Shown here one piece after another: positions 63,954-64,000 of a stretch of DNA of 64,000 bases. The number at the start of each line of letters is the position of its first letter. The stretch's first letter is position 1. This DNA is from Camelus bactrianus (lineage: Eukaryota; Chordata; Mammalia; Artiodactyla; Camelidae): contig NC_133546.1 of assembly GCF_048773025.1 (NCBI RefSeq), positions 81,156,316 through 81,220,315 of the forward strand. The letters are read 5' to 3'. The notes beneath the pieces were generated by a model that did not search any database, was not told where the DNA came from, and was given only the letters and a program-made list of their open reading frames with translations. A program made the position numbers and the translations under genes.

Positions 63954-64000
63954 TGTGAAAGCCGTCCTTCACCTAGCTTGTTGGGAACACAAAGTTTCTT
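63954..64000 (+). repeat. Partial monomer cut by the window edge
   Basis: These are the first 47 bp of another monomer, ending inside the AAGTTTCTT tract. The array continues past the window. Confidence 0.97.

Larger units (their letters stand above)
1..64000 (+). repeat. 249-bp satellite DNA array, 257 full monomers plus a partial one
   Basis: The whole window is one tandem array in one orientation. The phase mark TGTGAAAGCC recurs at 1, 250, 499 and so on, with its last occurrence at 63,954. The consensus monomer is 249 bp with C=61 and G=52 (about 45% GC). Landmarks in consensus coordinates are an alternating AT run at 72-80, GGGGAGG at 81-87, a PstI site CTGCAG at 119-124, CCGG at 135-138, and a dyad CTCAG-TT-CTGAG at 227-238. 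Most monomers differ from the consensus by only 0 to 6 substitutions. Nothing unique interrupts the array. Long, highly homogeneous arrays with higher-order structure are typical of eukaryotic centromeric or pericentromeric heterochromatin, but the chromosomal position is inferred. I do not recognise the satellite family, and the array continues beyond both window edges. Confidence 0.98.

Noticed and set aside
1-64000. A giant repetitive protein gene, since 249 is divisible by 3
   Set aside because: All three forward frames of the consensus have in-frame stops in every monomer, and no splice-like gap or unique flanking exon is visible.
1-64000. CRISPR array
   Set aside because: The repeats abut directly with no spacers, and the unit is 249 bp.
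1-64000. Transposon or retroelement insertion within the array
   Set aside because: Phase is accounted for across all 257 monomers, and the only shifts are 1-bp events. There is no room for an insertion or target-site duplication.
1-64000. Telomeric or subtelomeric repeat
   Set aside because: No TTAGGG-like or similar short telomere motif is present in tandem.
1-64000. A previously undescribed gene system, such as a defence, biosynthetic or mobile cassette
   Set aside because: No coding sequence of any kind can be supported. The interest of this window lies in satellite organisation and assembly quality.

Overview
The window is a single uninterrupted satellite DNA array. It consists of head-to-tail copies of a 249-bp monomer, all in the same orientation. 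I count 257 complete monomers (1-63,953) plus a 47-bp partial monomer at the right edge. I see no gene, RNA gene, transposon or unique sequence anywhere. A pure tandem array of this length, with higher-order repeats, points to a eukaryotic chromosome, probably centromeric, pericentromeric or another heterochromatic block. I do not recognise the satellite family and cannot name the species. The consensus monomer, phased to start at TGTGAAAGCC, is about 45% GC. It has six CpGs against about 12.7 expected from its composition (ratio about 0.47). All three forward frames carry stops in the consensus.

Four domains differ in variant set and in indel behaviour. Domain 1 (1-23,655; 95 monomers) keeps perfect 249-bp phase. 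It is dominated by a roughly 99.8% identical duplication at an offset of 46 monomers (11,454 bp), a 39-monomer offset produced by loss of 7 monomers from one copy, and a 14-monomer repeat. Domain 2 (23,656-33,589; 40 monomers) belongs to the same lineage but carries about 70 single-base indels, nearly all private, with a net loss of 26 bp. This looks like a poorly polished stretch of assembly. Domain 3 (33,590-55,002; 86 monomers) returns to exact 249-bp phase with a single 1-bp loss near 53,885. It has a different variant set and nested duplications at offsets of 6, 7, 17, 18, 20 and 23 monomers. Domain 4 (55,003-64,000; 36 monomers plus the partial one) contains two inherited classes of 248-bp monomer and two adjacent copies of a 10-monomer, 2,487-bp higher-order repeat.

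No genes work together here. The information lies in the array's history: local amplification, unequal exchange, deletion of whole monomers and local homogenisation. The phase arithmetic closes exactly: 95+40+86+36 monomers, with cumulative shifts of 0, -26, -27 and -40 bp at the domain ends. Identities and indel counts were obtained by eye and are approximate; offsets come from coordinates of shared variants.
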